Shown here one piece after another: positions 7,098-17,514 of a stretch of DNA of 64,000 bases (positions within the stretch are counted from its first letter, which is position 1; the number at the start of each line of letters is the position of its first letter). Below the pieces are notes generated by a model. It ran no database searches. It saw only the letters and a program-made list of their open reading frames with translations, and was not told the origin of the DNA. This DNA comes from Fulvimonas soli (GTDB lineage: Bacteria > Pseudomonadota > Gammaproteobacteria > Xanthomonadales > Rhodanobacteraceae): positions 310,001 through 374,000 of the forward strand of contig NZ_QGHC01000003.1 in assembly GCF_003148905.1 (NCBI RefSeq), in the 5' to 3' direction. A program made the position numbers and the translations under genes.

Positions 7098-9845
7098 ATG
7101 CTCGGAAAGCTCACGCGGCGCGGCCTCTGGCTCGCGCTGGCCGGCGTCGCATCGACCTTCGCGGCACAGGCCACGGACCTCACCCTCAACCAGTTCCGCG
7201 TGCGCGGACCGGCCGGCGGCAACGACGAGTTCGTCGAGCTGTTCAACGCCGGCGCCGCGCCGCTGGACCTGTCCGGCTACAAGCTCAACGCCTCCAACGC
7301 CAGCGGCACCACCGGCACCCGGCTGACCTTCCCGGCCGGCACCACGATCCGGCCCGGCTGCTTCCTGCTGCTGACCAACAGCGCCAGCGGCGGCTACTCC
7401 GGCAGCGTGGCGGGCGACCTCAAGTACTCCACCGGCATCACCGACGACGGCGGCCTCGCCCTGCTCGACGCCGGCGGCGCCATCGTCGACCAGGTCGGCC
7501 TGAGCAGCGGCTCGGCCTACAAGGCCGGCACGCCGCTGGCCTCGCTGGGCAGCACCAAAGCCGACCAGGGCTACGCGCGCCGCCAGAGCGCCGCCGGCGT
7601 GCCGCAGGACACCGGCGACAACAGCGCCGACTTCGTCAAGGTCGCGCCCACCGCGCCGCACAACAGCGCCAGCGCCTGCGTGGCGCAGGCGGCCGCGCTG
7701 TCGATCGCCGACAGCAGCGCCACGGTGCACGGCGCCGGCGACGTCGCCATGCCCTTCACCGTCACGCTGAACCAGCCGGCGCCGGACGGCGGCGTCACCG
7801 TGCACGTGGCCACCCGGGACGACACCGCCAAGGCCGGCACCGACTACGAGGCGGTGGACACCACGCTGAGCATCCCCGCCGGACAGGCCCAGGCGCAGTT
7901 CGACGTCACCGTGCACGGCCGCAGCACGCCCAGCGACGACAAGGACTTCCTGGTCCAGCTCAGCGACCCCAGCGGCGGCGTGGCGCTGGGCGACGGCAGC
8001 GCGGTCGGCGCGATCCTGTACGACATCCCGGTCGCCGCCGAGATCTGGCAGATCACCGGCCACGACGCCGTCTCGCCGCTGCTCGGCAAGTCCGTGCTCA
8101 CCCACGGCAACGTGGTCACCGCGGTGGGCCCGCAGGGCTTCACCATGCAGACGCCGGACGCGCGCGCCGACGCCGACCCGCTCACCTCCAACGGCATCTA
8201 CGTCTACACCGGCGGCGCGCCCGCCGTGGGCGTGGGCGACGTGGTGGACGTGGCCGCCAAGGTGGACGACTACTACAACCTGGCCGAGCTCAAGAACCCG
8301 ACCGTCACCGTGACCGCGCACGGCGCGCGGCTGCCGAAGGCGATCGTGTTCGACGAGCACACGCCCTCGCCCGACCCGGACCGCCTCTCCTGCGGCGCCA
8401 CCAACTTCCAGTGCTTCATGAGCATGCGCGTGAAGATCGAGCGCGGCATGATCAACACCGGCAACAAGCGCTTCAGCGACGAGCCCTACGCCGAGGTCAG
8501 CATCACCGCCAACGGCAAGCGCTCGCTGCGCCTGCCGGGCGTGGAGTTCGGCGTGCCGGTGCCCGACGGCGTGAGCCTGCCCAACTGGAGCGGCAACCCC
8601 GAGGTGTTCAAGATGAACACCGCCGACTTCGGCGCGGTGCCGGCCAACACGCCGTTCAACGCCGGCACCACGTTCGGCGCGGAGGGCGTGATCTCCTACG
8701 ACTTCGGCGCCTACACCTTCATCCCCACCTCGTTCAAGGTGAAGCAGGCCGCGTCGATCCCGCGCGCGGTCGCGCCGGTGCCGCCGCTGGCGCTGCGCAT
8801 CGGCGCCTTCAACGTGGAGCGCTTCTGCGACAGCACCTTCGACACCACCTACACCTGCAGCGGCGACAGCAAGGAGCCCACGCCGGACCAGGTGGCGCTC
8901 AAGACCCGGCGCCTGTCCAGCTACATCGGCAGCGTGCTCGGGCTGCCCGACGTGGTCTCGCTGGAGGAGGTGGAGACGCTCGGACTGCTGCAGGGCCTGG
9001 CCAAGCAGCTCGGCGACGACTACCCGGTGAAGTACGACGCCTACCTGGTGCCCGGACACGACCCCAGCGGCATCAACGTGGGCTTCCTGGTGCGCCACGA
9101 CCGCGTGCGCGTGCTCTCCGTGCAGCAGCTCGCCGCCGACGAGACCTGGGACGACGACGGCCAGACCGAGTACATCCACGACCATCCGCCGCTGCTGCTC
9201 ACCGCGCAGGCCGGGCTGCTGCGCTTCCGGGTGATCGCGGTGCACGGCAAGGCGCGGCAGAACGTGGACGACGACACCGCCGCCGCGGTGCGCGACCGCC
9301 AGAAGCGCTTCCTGCAGGCCAAGTCGATCGCCACCCAGGTGCAGGCACTGCAGCGCGCCGAGCCGCTGACCCCGCTGCTGGTGGTGGGCGACTTCAACGC
9401 CTACCAGTTCAGCGACGGCTGGGCCGACGTGGTGGGCCTGATCTCCGGCCGCTACAGGGACAGCGAGAACCAGCTCAAGCTGGGCGGCCCCAACATCGTC
9501 CGGCCGGCGCTGTGGGACGCGGTGGAATCGGTGCCGGAGAACGACCGCTACTCGTACCTCTACACCGAGAACTTCGGCGAGATCCAGGGCTACACCAAGG
9601 CCGGCAGCGGCAACCCCGGCCGCACGGTGCCGACCGTGCAGGTGCTCGACCACGCGCTGCTCAACCTGCCCGCGCGGGCGCTGTTCCTGCGCATGCAGTA
9701 CGGCCGCGCCGACCTCGACGCGCCGGTGCAGACCGAGGACGACGCGGCCAACGCGCCGGACTGGACCCGCGCGGTCGGCGTGTCCGACCACGACGGCTTC
9801 GTGGTGGACCTGGTCGATCCGCTGATCCCGCCGCTGCGGCGCTGA
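7098..9845 (+). CDS. Secreted multidomain nuclease: lamin-tail, Calx-beta, endonuclease/exonuclease/phosphatase
   Basis: 915-residue exported protein. A signal peptide ends near AAQA (residue ~25). A lamin-tail domain follows (about 26-140, FVELFNAGAAPLDLSGYKL), then a Calx-beta-like domain (about 195-310, KAGTDYEAVDTTLSIPAGQ), a linker/OB-like region and a C-terminal endonuclease/exonuclease/phosphatase domain from about residue 564. That domain has IGAFNVERF, a VVGDFNAY strand and the catalytic SDHDG motif. This is the architecture of large extracellular DNases (ExeM/Xds type) that degrade extracellular DNA for nutrients, phosphate or biofilm release. GGGGAAA lies 7 bases upstream of the ATG. 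No rhombosortase-type C-terminal anchor is seen. Confidence 0.9.
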   Translation: MLGKLTRRGLWLALAGVASTFAAQATDLTLNQFRVRGPAGGNDEFVELFNAGAAPLDLSGYKLNASNASGTTGTRLTFPAGTTIRPGCFLLLTNSASGGYSGSVAGDLKYSTGITDDGGLALLDAGGAIVDQVGLSSGSAYKAGTPLASLGSTKADQGYARRQSAAGVPQDTGDNSADFVKVAPTAPHNSASACVAQAAALSIADSSATVHGAGDVAMPFTVTLNQPAPDGGVTVHVATRDDTAKAGTDYEAVDTTLSIPAGQAQAQFDVTVHGRSTPSDDKDFLVQLSDPSGGVALGDGSAVGAILYDIPVAAEIWQITGHDAVSPLLGKSVLTHGNVVTAVGPQGFTMQTPDARADADPLTSNGIYVYTGGAPAVGVGDVVDVAAKVDDYYNLAELKNPTVTVTAHGARLPKAIVFDEHTPSPDPDRLSCGATNFQCFMSMRVKIERGMINTGNKRFSDEPYAEVSITANGKRSLRLPGVEFGVPVPDGVSLPNWSGNPEVFKMNTADFGAVPANTPFNAGTTFGAEGVISYDFGAYTFIPTSFKVKQAASIPRAVAPVPPLALRIGAFNVERFCDSTFDTTYTCSGDSKEPTPDQVALKTRRLSSYIGSVLGLPDVVSLEEVETLGLLQGLAKQLGDDYPVKYDAYLVPGHDPSGINVGFLVRHDRVRVLSVQQLAADETWDDDGQTEYIHDHPPLLLTAQAGLLRFRVIAVHGKARQNVDDDTAAAVRDRQKRFLQAKSIATQVQALQRAEPLTPLLVVGDFNAYQFSDGWADVVGLISGRYRDSENQLKLGGPNIVRPALWDAVESVPENDRYSYLYTENFGEIQGYTKAGSGNPGRTVPTVQVLDHALLNLPARALFLRMQYGRADLDAPVQTEDDAANAPDWTRAVGVSDHDGFVVDLVDPLIPPLRR

Positions 9846-9857
9846 GCGGCGAGGCCG

Positions 9858-9884
9858 ACCCTCCCGCCGCGAGGCGGGAGGGTT
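9858..9884 (+). terminator. Intrinsic-type hairpin after the secreted nuclease gene
   Basis: A perfect 11-bp stem (ACCCTCCCGCC with its complement at 9873-9883) and a GCGA loop lie 12 bases after the stop codon. Only two T residues follow, so termination is probably weak or Rho-assisted. Confidence 0.6.
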
Positions 9885-9894
9885 GTCGATGCCG

Positions 9895-9961
9895 GATCGC
9901 GGCCGGAGGCCGCTCCCACGGGGCTGCGGCGAGCCTGTGGGAGCGGCCTCCGGCCGCGATC
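9895..9961. repeat. REPIN-like palindromic repeat
   Basis: Arms GATCGCGGCCGG... (9895-9919) and ...CCGGCCGCGAT (9937-9961) share the core GTGGGAGCGGCC with the copies at 5517, 41615 and 52879. The repeat fills the gap between two convergent genes (nuclease and proline iminopeptidase), where it could form a bidirectional hairpin in either transcript. Confidence 0.82.
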
Positions 9962-9983
9962 AATCCGAAGGGGCCATCGGCCC

Positions 9984-11260
<1,277 letters not shown>

Positions 11261-11312
11261 GGCCCCGCGGCGGAACGGCGAGCGGAGCCTGGCCCGCACC
11301 GGGAAGCGCCGC

Positions 11313-11495
11313 TCACTTCGGCGCGCGCAACGCCGAGCCGCGCAGGGCCGCCTCGTGCGAGTCCTCGTCGGACTCGGCCAGGCCCTCGCTTTCCAGCAGC
11401 CGCTGCGCCGGCGTGTGCCGCGCGCGCAGGTGCGGGTGCGCCGGGTCGGCGTCGTCGGAAATCTGGTTCGGGTCCGTCGCGTTCGTCGTGCTCAT
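11313..11495 (-). CDS. Small hydrophilic protein of unknown function
   Basis: Possible 60-residue, acidic, cysteine-free protein (starts MSTTNATDPNQISDD) without signal peptide or membrane segment; I do not recognise a family. It begins 28 bases after the stop of the FAD-linked dehydrogenase gene on the same strand, so it could be co-transcribed. A weak GGAAG precedes the ATG by a few bases. Its composition (Asp/Glu/His/Ala-rich, no obvious frame-shadow bias) and plausible start favour a real gene, but at this GC content a short open frame can occur by chance. Confidence 0.5.
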   Translation of the reverse strand: MSTTNATDPNQISDDADPAHPHLRARHTPAQRLLESEGLAESDEDSHEAALRGSALRAPK

Positions 11496-11523
11496 GCTTC
11501 CGTCCGTCGATGCGCGGCAAGCG

Positions 11524-12906
11524 CTAGAACAGCTTGCCCGGGTTGAGGATGCCGTTGGGGTCGAACACCTGGCGCACGCCGCGCATCAGCGCGATCTCCG
11601 CCGCGCTGCGCGTGCCCTCCAGGTAGGGCTTCTTGACCAGGCCGATGCCGTGCTCGGCCGAGATGCTGCCGCCGTGTTCCCTGAGCGTCGCCGCCAGCAG
11701 CCTGGTGACGTGCTCGCACTGCGCGATGAAGTCGGCGTCGGCCAGCGCCTCGGGCTTGAGCACGTTGATGTGCAGGTTGCCGTCGCCGATGTGCCCGAAC
11801 CACACCACCTCGAACTGCGGGTACTCGCGCGCGAGCAGCGCCTGCATGGCGTGCAGGAACGCCGGCACCGCGCCGATGCGCACCGACACGTCGTTCTTGT
11901 AGGGCCGGTGCGGCGCCAGGCTCTCGGTGATGCCCTCGCGCAGCCGCCACAGCGCGGCGGCCTGCGCCTCGCTCTGCGCGATCGCGCCGTCGGCGATCCA
12001 GCCCCGGTTCACGCCCTCCTCGAAGGCCTCCAGCGCCGCCTGCTGCGCGGCCTCGCCGGCGGCGTCGAACTCGGCGACCACGTAGTAGGGATGCTCGCCC
12101 TCCAGCGCGCGCTGCGCGCCGTGCGCCAGCACGTGCCTGAGCGCCGCGTCGGTGAAGAACTCGAAGGCCTGCAGCGCCAGCCGCGCGCGGAACAGCGCGA
12201 ACACGCGCATCAGCGCGTCCATGTCCGGCAGCGCCAGCAGCATCACCTGCGAGGGCGGCGGCGGCTCGGCGAGCTTCAGCAGCGCCTCCACCACCACGCC
12301 CAGCGTGCCCTCCGAGCCGATCATCAGCTGGCGCAGGTCGTAGCCGCTGGAGTTCTTCACCAGGCCGCGGTTGAGTTCCAGCACCTCGCCGTTGCCGGCC
12401 ACCACGGTGAGTCCGGCGATCCACTCGCGGGTGTTGCCGTAGCGGATCACCCGGATGCCGCCGGCATTGGTGGCGATGTTGCCGCCGATCGAGCAGGAGC
12501 CGCGCGCGGCGAAGTCCACCGGGTAGACCAGCCCGTGCGCCCTCGCCGCCTCCTGCACCGCCTGCAGCGGCATGCCGGCCTGCACGCGCAGGGTGCGGTC
12601 CACCGGGTCGAAGCCGAGCGCGCGGTTCATCCGCTCCAGGCTCAGCACCAGCTCGCCGTGCGCCGCCACCGCGCCGCCGGACAGGCCGGTGCGGCCGCCG
12701 GAGGGCACCACGGCGACGCGATGCTCGTTCGCCCAGCGCACGATGCCCTGCACCTCGTCCAGGTTCCCCGGCAGCGCGACGGCCAGCGGCGCCGGCGGCC
12801 AGCGGCGGGTCCAGTCGCGGCCGTAGTGCTCCAGGTCGGCCGGGTCGGTGAGCAGGCGCAGGTCCGGCAGCCGGGCGGCGAGTGCGGCGAGGCGGGGATC
12901 GGTCAT
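11524..12906 (-). CDS. FAD-linked oxidase, D-2-hydroxyglutarate dehydrogenase-like
   Basis: 460-residue flavoenzyme of the GlcD/D2HGDH/LDH-D family. The N-terminal FAD_binding_4 (PCMH) domain shows VALPGNLDEVQGIVRWANEH, the flavin loop PSGGRTGLSGGAV and GSCSIGGNIATNAGGIRVIRYG. The C-terminal FAD-oxidase domain carries HIGDGNLHIN (metal-site histidines) and the end motif EHGIGLVKK...FDPNGILNPGKLF. It is divergent from serA with 116 bases between them. In Pseudomonas, SerA reduces 2-oxoglutarate to D-2-hydroxyglutarate and D2HGDH re-oxidises it to drive serine synthesis; the arrangement here fits that pairing, but D-lactate or glycolate as substrate cannot be excluded. Start MTDPRLAAL chosen by family alignment. 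Confidence 0.85.
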   Translation of the reverse strand: MTDPRLAALAARLPDLRLLTDPADLEHYGRDWTRRWPPAPLAVALPGNLDEVQGIVRWANEHRVAVVPSGGRTGLSGGAVAAHGELVLSLERMNRALGFDPVDRTLRVQAGMPLQAVQEAARAHGLVYPVDFAARGSCSIGGNIATNAGGIRVIRYGNTREWIAGLTVVAGNGEVLELNRGLVKNSSGYDLRQLMIGSEGTLGVVVEALLKLAEPPPPSQVMLLALPDMDALMRVFALFRARLALQAFEFFTDAALRHVLAHGAQRALEGEHPYYVVAEFDAAGEAAQQAALEAFEEGVNRGWIADGAIAQSEAQAAALWRLREGITESLAPHRPYKNDVSVRIGAVPAFLHAMQALLAREYPQFEVVWFGHIGDGNLHINVLKPEALADADFIAQCEHVTRLLAATLREHGGSISAEHGIGLVKKPYLEGTRSAAEIALMRGVRQVFDPNGILNPGKLF

Positions 12907-13022
12907 TCGGCGTCTCCAAGACGATCCGGCCAGACTGCCAGCCCGGCGCGCGCCGGTCCAGTGCTGCAGCGCCGCAAATCTGGCATAGTCGCCGGACCAT
13001 CCACCGACCGATGCCATCGCCG

Positions 13023-14255
13023 ATGAAGACCTCGTTCCCCCGCCAGGACATCCGCGTGCTGCTGCTGGAAGGCGTCAGCCGGAGCGCCGTGGAGACCTTC
13101 CAGCGCGCCGGCTACAGCCAGATCGAGTTGCACGCCAAGTCGCTGCCGGAGGACGAGCTGAAGGCGCGCATCGCCGAGGCGCACATCGTCGGCATCCGCT
13201 CGCGCAGCCACCTCACCGCCGAGGTGCTGGAGCACGCGCGGCGCCTGATCGCGGTGGGCTGCTTCTGCATCGGCACCAACCAGGTGGACCTGGAGGCCGC
13301 GCGCCGGCTCGGCGTGCCGGTGTTCAACGCGCCCTACTCCAACACGCGCAGCGTGGCCGAGCTGGTGATCGCCGAGGCGATCATGCTGCTGCGCGGCATC
13401 CCGCAGAAGAACGCGCTGTGCCACCGCGGCGGCTGGACCAAGTCGGCCGCCGGCAGCTACGAGGCGCGCGGCAAGACGCTGGGCGTGGTCGGCTACGGCC
13501 ACATCGGCACCCAGGTCGGCGTGCTGGCCGAGAGCCTGGGCATGCACGTGATCTTCCACGACGTCGAGTCCAAGCTCGCGCTGGGCAACGCGCGCGCCGC
13601 GGCCAGCCTGCAGGACCTGCTCGAGCGCGCCGACGTGGTGACCCTGCACGTGCCCGAGACGCCGGCGACCAAGCTGATGATCGGCGCCGCCGAGCTGGCC
13701 GCGATGCGCCCGGGCGCGCTGCTGATCAATGCCTCGCGCGGCACCGTGGTGGACATCGGCGCGCTGGCCGACGCGCTGCGCCGCGGCCACCTCGCCGGCG
13801 CGGCGGTGGACGTGTTCCCGGTGGAGCCCAAGGGCAACGACGACCCGTTCGTCTCGCCGCTGGTCGGCATGGACAACGTGATCCTCACCCCGCACATCGG
13901 CGGCAGCACGCTGGAGGCGCAGGACAACATCGGCATCGAGGTGGCGAGCAAGCTGCTGCGCTACAGCGACAACGGCTCCACCCTGTCGGCGGTGAACTTC
14001 CCCGAGGTGTCGCTGCCCGAGCACCCGCGCAGCCGCCGCCTGCTGCACATCCACCGCAACGTGCCGGGCGTGCTCTCGCGCATCAACGAGCTGTTCTCCG
14101 CCGGCAACATCAACATCGACGCGCAGTTCCTGCAGACCGACACCGAGGTGGGCTACGTGGTGATCGACGTCGCCGCCGACGAGGCGCAGGCCGCCGCGCT
14201 GAAGGACAAGCTGGCCGCGATCCCGGGGACGCTGCGCACGCGCGTGCTGTATTGA
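13023..14255 (+). CDS. serA: D-3-phosphoglycerate dehydrogenase
   Basis: First enzyme of serine biosynthesis, oxidising 3-phosphoglycerate to 3-phosphohydroxypyruvate with NAD+; it can also reduce 2-oxoglutarate. 410 residues, the same length as E. coli SerA and alignable throughout. GCFCIGTNQVDL, the Rossmann motif GVVGYGHIGTQVG, LLINASRGTVVDI, the LTPHIGGST active-site histidine region and NFPEVSLPEHP are present. A C-terminal ACT domain (MLHIHRNVPGVLSR-like, GYVVIDV) mediates serine feedback. ATG 13023 is preferred to ATG 13011 because it gives the family length; neither has a clear ribosome site. Divergent from the D2HGDH-like gene. Confidence 0.96.
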   Translation: MKTSFPRQDIRVLLLEGVSRSAVETFQRAGYSQIELHAKSLPEDELKARIAEAHIVGIRSRSHLTAEVLEHARRLIAVGCFCIGTNQVDLEAARRLGVPVFNAPYSNTRSVAELVIAEAIMLLRGIPQKNALCHRGGWTKSAAGSYEARGKTLGVVGYGHIGTQVGVLAESLGMHVIFHDVESKLALGNARAAASLQDLLERADVVTLHVPETPATKLMIGAAELAAMRPGALLINASRGTVVDIGALADALRRGHLAGAAVDVFPVEPKGNDDPFVSPLVGMDNVILTPHIGGSTLEAQDNIGIEVASKLLRYSDNGSTLSAVNFPEVSLPEHPRSRRLLHIHRNVPGVLSRINELFSAGNINIDAQFLQTDTEVGYVVIDVAADEAQAAALKDKLAAIPGTLRTRVLY

Positions 14256-14274
14256 GCGCGGCCGAGTTCCCCTT

Positions 14275-14302
14275 GCCGGGCAGGCCCTGTGGCCTGCCCG
14301 GC
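14275..14302 (+). terminator. Hairpin after serA
   Basis: A perfect 12-bp stem (GCCGGGCAGGCC and its complement) with a CTGT loop begins 19 bases after the serA stop. The following bases (AGTAGTCCCC) lack a U-run, so it may need Rho or may serve mainly to stabilise the 3' end. Confidence 0.6.
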
Positions 14303-14390
14303 AGTAGTCCCCTCCTCCAGACGCGGACGAGCCATTCGCATGCCCGTTGAGCGTCGCCAGGCGCGACGAGCTGCCCATCCACGCCGATGG

Positions 14391-14424
14391 GGTAAAAAAA
14401 CGGCCGCCATTCCGATGGCGGCCG
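14391..14424 (-). terminator. Intrinsic terminator of the TonB-receptor gene
   Basis: On the minus strand a 10-bp stem (CGGCCGCCAT with its complement) and CGGA loop are followed directly by seven T residues. This is a textbook Rho-independent terminator 66 bases after the receptor stop codon at 14491. Confidence 0.9.
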
Positions 14425-14490
14425 AGCTACAGGGGAGATTCCGTGCGCGTCGCCGCCAGGAGCGGGCGGCGCGCTTGTTCTTGTTATCCC

Positions 14491-17400
14491 TCAGAGCGAG
14501 AGGTCGTAGCGCACGCCGAACTGCACGTAGCGCGGCCTCTGGAAGGCGATCGGGCGCTGGTAGTCCACGCTCTTGACCGGATGGCCGTCCGCGTCCACGG
14601 AGCCGGTCTCGCCCACCTCGATGATGCCGACCTCCTCCTGCTTGCCGATCACGTTGTAGACGTTCATGGTGAAGGCGAGCGGCTGCGAGGTGCCCGCCCA
14701 GAGCGGGCGGTACTCGGTATTGAGGTTGAGCTGGTAGGTCCACGGCAGGCGTCCCTTCGAGCCGCGCGGGCTGGGCTTGAAGTCGCACTCGAAGTACGAC
14801 GCGCCGTACTGGATCGCATCCACCGGGTCCAGGCCGATGCAGTTCTTCGGCCGGCCGGAGGCCACCGACAGGTTGGCGCCGAACATCCACTCGGGCGTGG
14901 CCTGGAAGTAGCCGTAGGCCTTCAGCTGGTGCGTGCGGTCGTTGGGCAGCGGACCGTTGGCGAACTGCATGATCTCCGGCGCATCCCAGTCCTGGGTCAC
15001 CGACGGGTCGAGCTGGCCGATGTCGGACTTCAGCTGGCCCTCCGAGTTGCCGTAGCTGCGCGAGAAGGTGTAGTCCACGCGGCCATACCACTTGTCGCTG
15101 AACTGGTGCTCCAGGTACAGGTCCAGCGCGTAGTACTTGCGCTTCAGGTCGGGGAAGCCGATCCCGGCCGGCGAGGTGAAGTCCTCCTTGGTCAGCTTGA
15201 ACGGCACCAGATGGCCCTGGCCGTCGATGTCGACCATGAAGGTGTTGTTCTCGCCCGGGTTGAACAGGTAGCAGCCCGGAATGCTGGCGTTGCTGATGTC
15301 GATGCCGTTGCGCGCGGCGTACTTCTCGAACGGACGCGAGTCGCAGAAGTCGTCGATCGAGCTGAGCAGCTTGCGGTAGGTCAGCTTGGCGCCGAAGGTC
15401 CAGTCCGTGGAGAGCTGCTTGTCGAAGCCGAGGATGTACTCGTCCTGGTAGTAGGCCTTGAGGTTCTTGGCCGCCACGGTCTTGGGATCAGGCGTGGTGC
15501 CGTCCTCGCCGTTGAGGTAGATGCGGCTGCCCAGCGGCTGCAGGTTCATCGGCTCGCCGTTGGGGGCCACGCCGTCGTACAGGTAGTACTCGCTGTAGTA
15601 GGTGGAGGCCGAAGCACCGCGGATCGCCACGTTGGACGGGATCGCCAGATGGTAGCGGCCCGCGTTGGCGTAGATCTTGAACGAGGAGTCGCCGAACACG
15701 TCCCAGGTCAGGCCCAGGCGCGGGGCGAGCTGGTGGCGCTGCTTGACGTAGGTCTGGCCGTCGCCGTTCAAGTTCTTGAACTGCTCGTTGCGCAGGCCGA
15801 GGTAGGCCATCCAGCGGTCGGTGACCTGCCACTTGTCCTCGATGAACTGCGCCTCCTGCTCGGTCTTCACGTTGGCGCCGGTCTGGAACAGGCGCTTCTC
15901 CACGAAGTACTGCGTGCCGGGCGGCGGCTGGATGTCCGGCCGGCCGGGCACCGTACCCGCGTTGCGGTAGACCCAGCGGTAGCCGCCCTCGTACTGCTGG
16001 CCGCTGAAGGATTCCAGCGTCTGGTTGTCCACGCCGGCGCGCAGGTCGTGCGAGCCGATCTGGTATTCGACGTCGAAGCGCCAGCCATGGGTCTTGTCCT
16101 CGGCACCGGGGCCGAGCACGGTGCCGTTGACCAGTCCGCAGCCGACGATGGTGTTGGGCGCGTTCGAGCGGCTGTCGGTGATCCACGGGCAGTTGGGGGA
16201 GCCGGCATAGCCCAGGTCGCGCACGTGTTCGGTCTTGCTCTGGCCGTACAGCGCGTTGATGGTGAGCGAGTCGGTCAGATAGCCGGTGTACTTGCCGATG
16301 TAGACGTCACCACCGGGCGCGGAACCCGGACCGGCATCGAAGTTCTTCAGCTTGTCCGTGCCCAGGTACTGGGTGGCCTGCAGCGTCTGGTAGTCGTAGC
16401 CGTAGATGCTGCGCTCGGTATTGGTCTTGTCGGACAGGCCGGTGAACTCGAGGATGTTGTTGTCGGTGATGTTCCAGTCCACCTTGGCCAGCCATTTGGT
16501 GGCCTTGGACACCTGGCTGGCGTCCTGCGGTGCCTGGATCGTGCCGACGGTATGCCCGGTGGTCCGGGTGAAGTCGCCGGCGCCGTAGAAGAACAGCTTG
16601 TCCTTGATCAGCGGGCCGCTCACGTAGCCGGTGTACTGCATCGACGAGGTCTTGTTGTTGGCCCGGTACTGGTAGAGCTGGCCGTTCTTGCGGTAGATGC
16701 TGCGCGGCGAGTCGGCGAAGTATTGCGGCGTGATGTACATCCCCACCCCCGCCTTCCACTCGTTGCCGCCGCGCTTGGTGACGATGTTGATCACGCCGCC
16801 GGTGGAACGCCCGTACTCGGCGCCGTAGCCACCGAAGAAGATCTGCTGCTGGTCGATGGCGTCGAACGGCAGGCTGGTGAAGCCCAAGCCGGTCAGCGCG
16901 TTGGTGACCGCGTAGCCGTTGATGTAGTACTGGTTCTCCGAGGCCGAGGCGCCGCCGAAGGAGGCCACGTTGCCATAGCGGCTGTCGCCGGCGATCACGC
17001 CCGGCGCCAGCAGTGCGGCCGCCGTGACATCGCGGGCCACCGGCAGCTTCTGCAACTGTTCGGCGGTGAGCACCGTGCGCGAGTCCACCGACGAGACGTC
17101 GATGGCCGGCAGGGCGTTGCCGGTGACCGTGATGCCCTCCAGCGTCTTGGCGCCGGCGTTGGATGCCGCGCCTTCCTCGAAGGAGACGTCCACGCCGCTG
17201 CCCAGGGTGACCTGCACGTTGTCGCGGCTTTCCGCAACCTGCCCGTTGCGCTCCACGCTGACGCGATAGCGGCCTACCGGCAGCGAGGCCGCGCGGTAGC
17301 GTCCCTGGCTGTCGACGCCAAGGTCGCGCGTGAGGCCGGTATCGAGATTCTGGATGCGCACGGTGGCGCCTTCCGGATTCGCCAGGTGGCCGAAGATGAC

Positions 17401-17514
17401 GCCGGAGGCATTGGACTGCGCCAAGGCGGCGCCAGCGGCGATGCTCAGCCCCAGTGCGACGGCAAGCCGGGAAAGCTCCGGCCAGCCCGAACGATGAAAA
17501 AGACGGTTGCGCAT
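14491..17514 (-). CDS. TonB-dependent outer-membrane receptor, Oar-like
   Basis: About 1,007 residues. A signal peptide (cleavage likely after AALA) is followed by a carboxypeptidase-regulatory-like beta-sandwich (about 35-105, GATVRIQNLDTGLTR). The TonB plug starts near GITVTGN (KLPVARDVTAAALLAPGV, GRSTGGVINIVTKRGG) and a large 22-strand beta-barrel ends with RPRYVQFGVRYDLSL. This fold imports large substrates (peptides, glycans, siderophores) using TonB energy; the ligand is unknown. No substrate-processing genes adjoin it. Start at the ATG with GGGGAGA seven bases upstream; the open frame continues upstream without signal-peptide character. A perfect terminator follows. Confidence 0.92.
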   Translation of the reverse strand: MRNRLFHRSGWPELSRLAVALGLSIAAGAALAQSNASGVIFGHLANPEGATVRIQNLDTGLTRDLGVDSQGRYRAASLPVGRYRVSVERNGQVAESRDNVQVTLGSGVDVSFEEGAASNAGAKTLEGITVTGNALPAIDVSSVDSRTVLTAEQLQKLPVARDVTAAALLAPGVIAGDSRYGNVASFGGASASENQYYINGYAVTNALTGLGFTSLPFDAIDQQQIFFGGYGAEYGRSTGGVINIVTKRGGNEWKAGVGMYITPQYFADSPRSIYRKNGQLYQYRANNKTSSMQYTGYVSGPLIKDKLFFYGAGDFTRTTGHTVGTIQAPQDASQVSKATKWLAKVDWNITDNNILEFTGLSDKTNTERSIYGYDYQTLQATQYLGTDKLKNFDAGPGSAPGGDVYIGKYTGYLTDSLTINALYGQSKTEHVRDLGYAGSPNCPWITDSRSNAPNTIVGCGLVNGTVLGPGAEDKTHGWRFDVEYQIGSHDLRAGVDNQTLESFSGQQYEGGYRWVYRNAGTVPGRPDIQPPPGTQYFVEKRLFQTGANVKTEQEAQFIEDKWQVTDRWMAYLGLRNEQFKNLNGDGQTYVKQRHQLAPRLGLTWDVFGDSSFKIYANAGRYHLAIPSNVAIRGASASTYYSEYYLYDGVAPNGEPMNLQPLGSRIYLNGEDGTTPDPKTVAAKNLKAYYQDEYILGFDKQLSTDWTFGAKLTYRKLLSSIDDFCDSRPFEKYAARNGIDISNASIPGCYLFNPGENNTFMVDIDGQGHLVPFKLTKEDFTSPAGIGFPDLKRKYYALDLYLEHQFSDKWYGRVDYTFSRSYGNSEGQLKSDIGQLDPSVTQDWDAPEIMQFANGPLPNDRTHQLKAYGYFQATPEWMFGANLSVASGRPKNCIGLDPVDAIQYGASYFECDFKPSPRGSKGRLPWTYQLNLNTEYRPLWAGTSQPLAFTMNVYNVIGKQEEVGIIEVGETGSVDADGHPVKSVDYQRPIAFQRPRYVQFGVRYDLSL

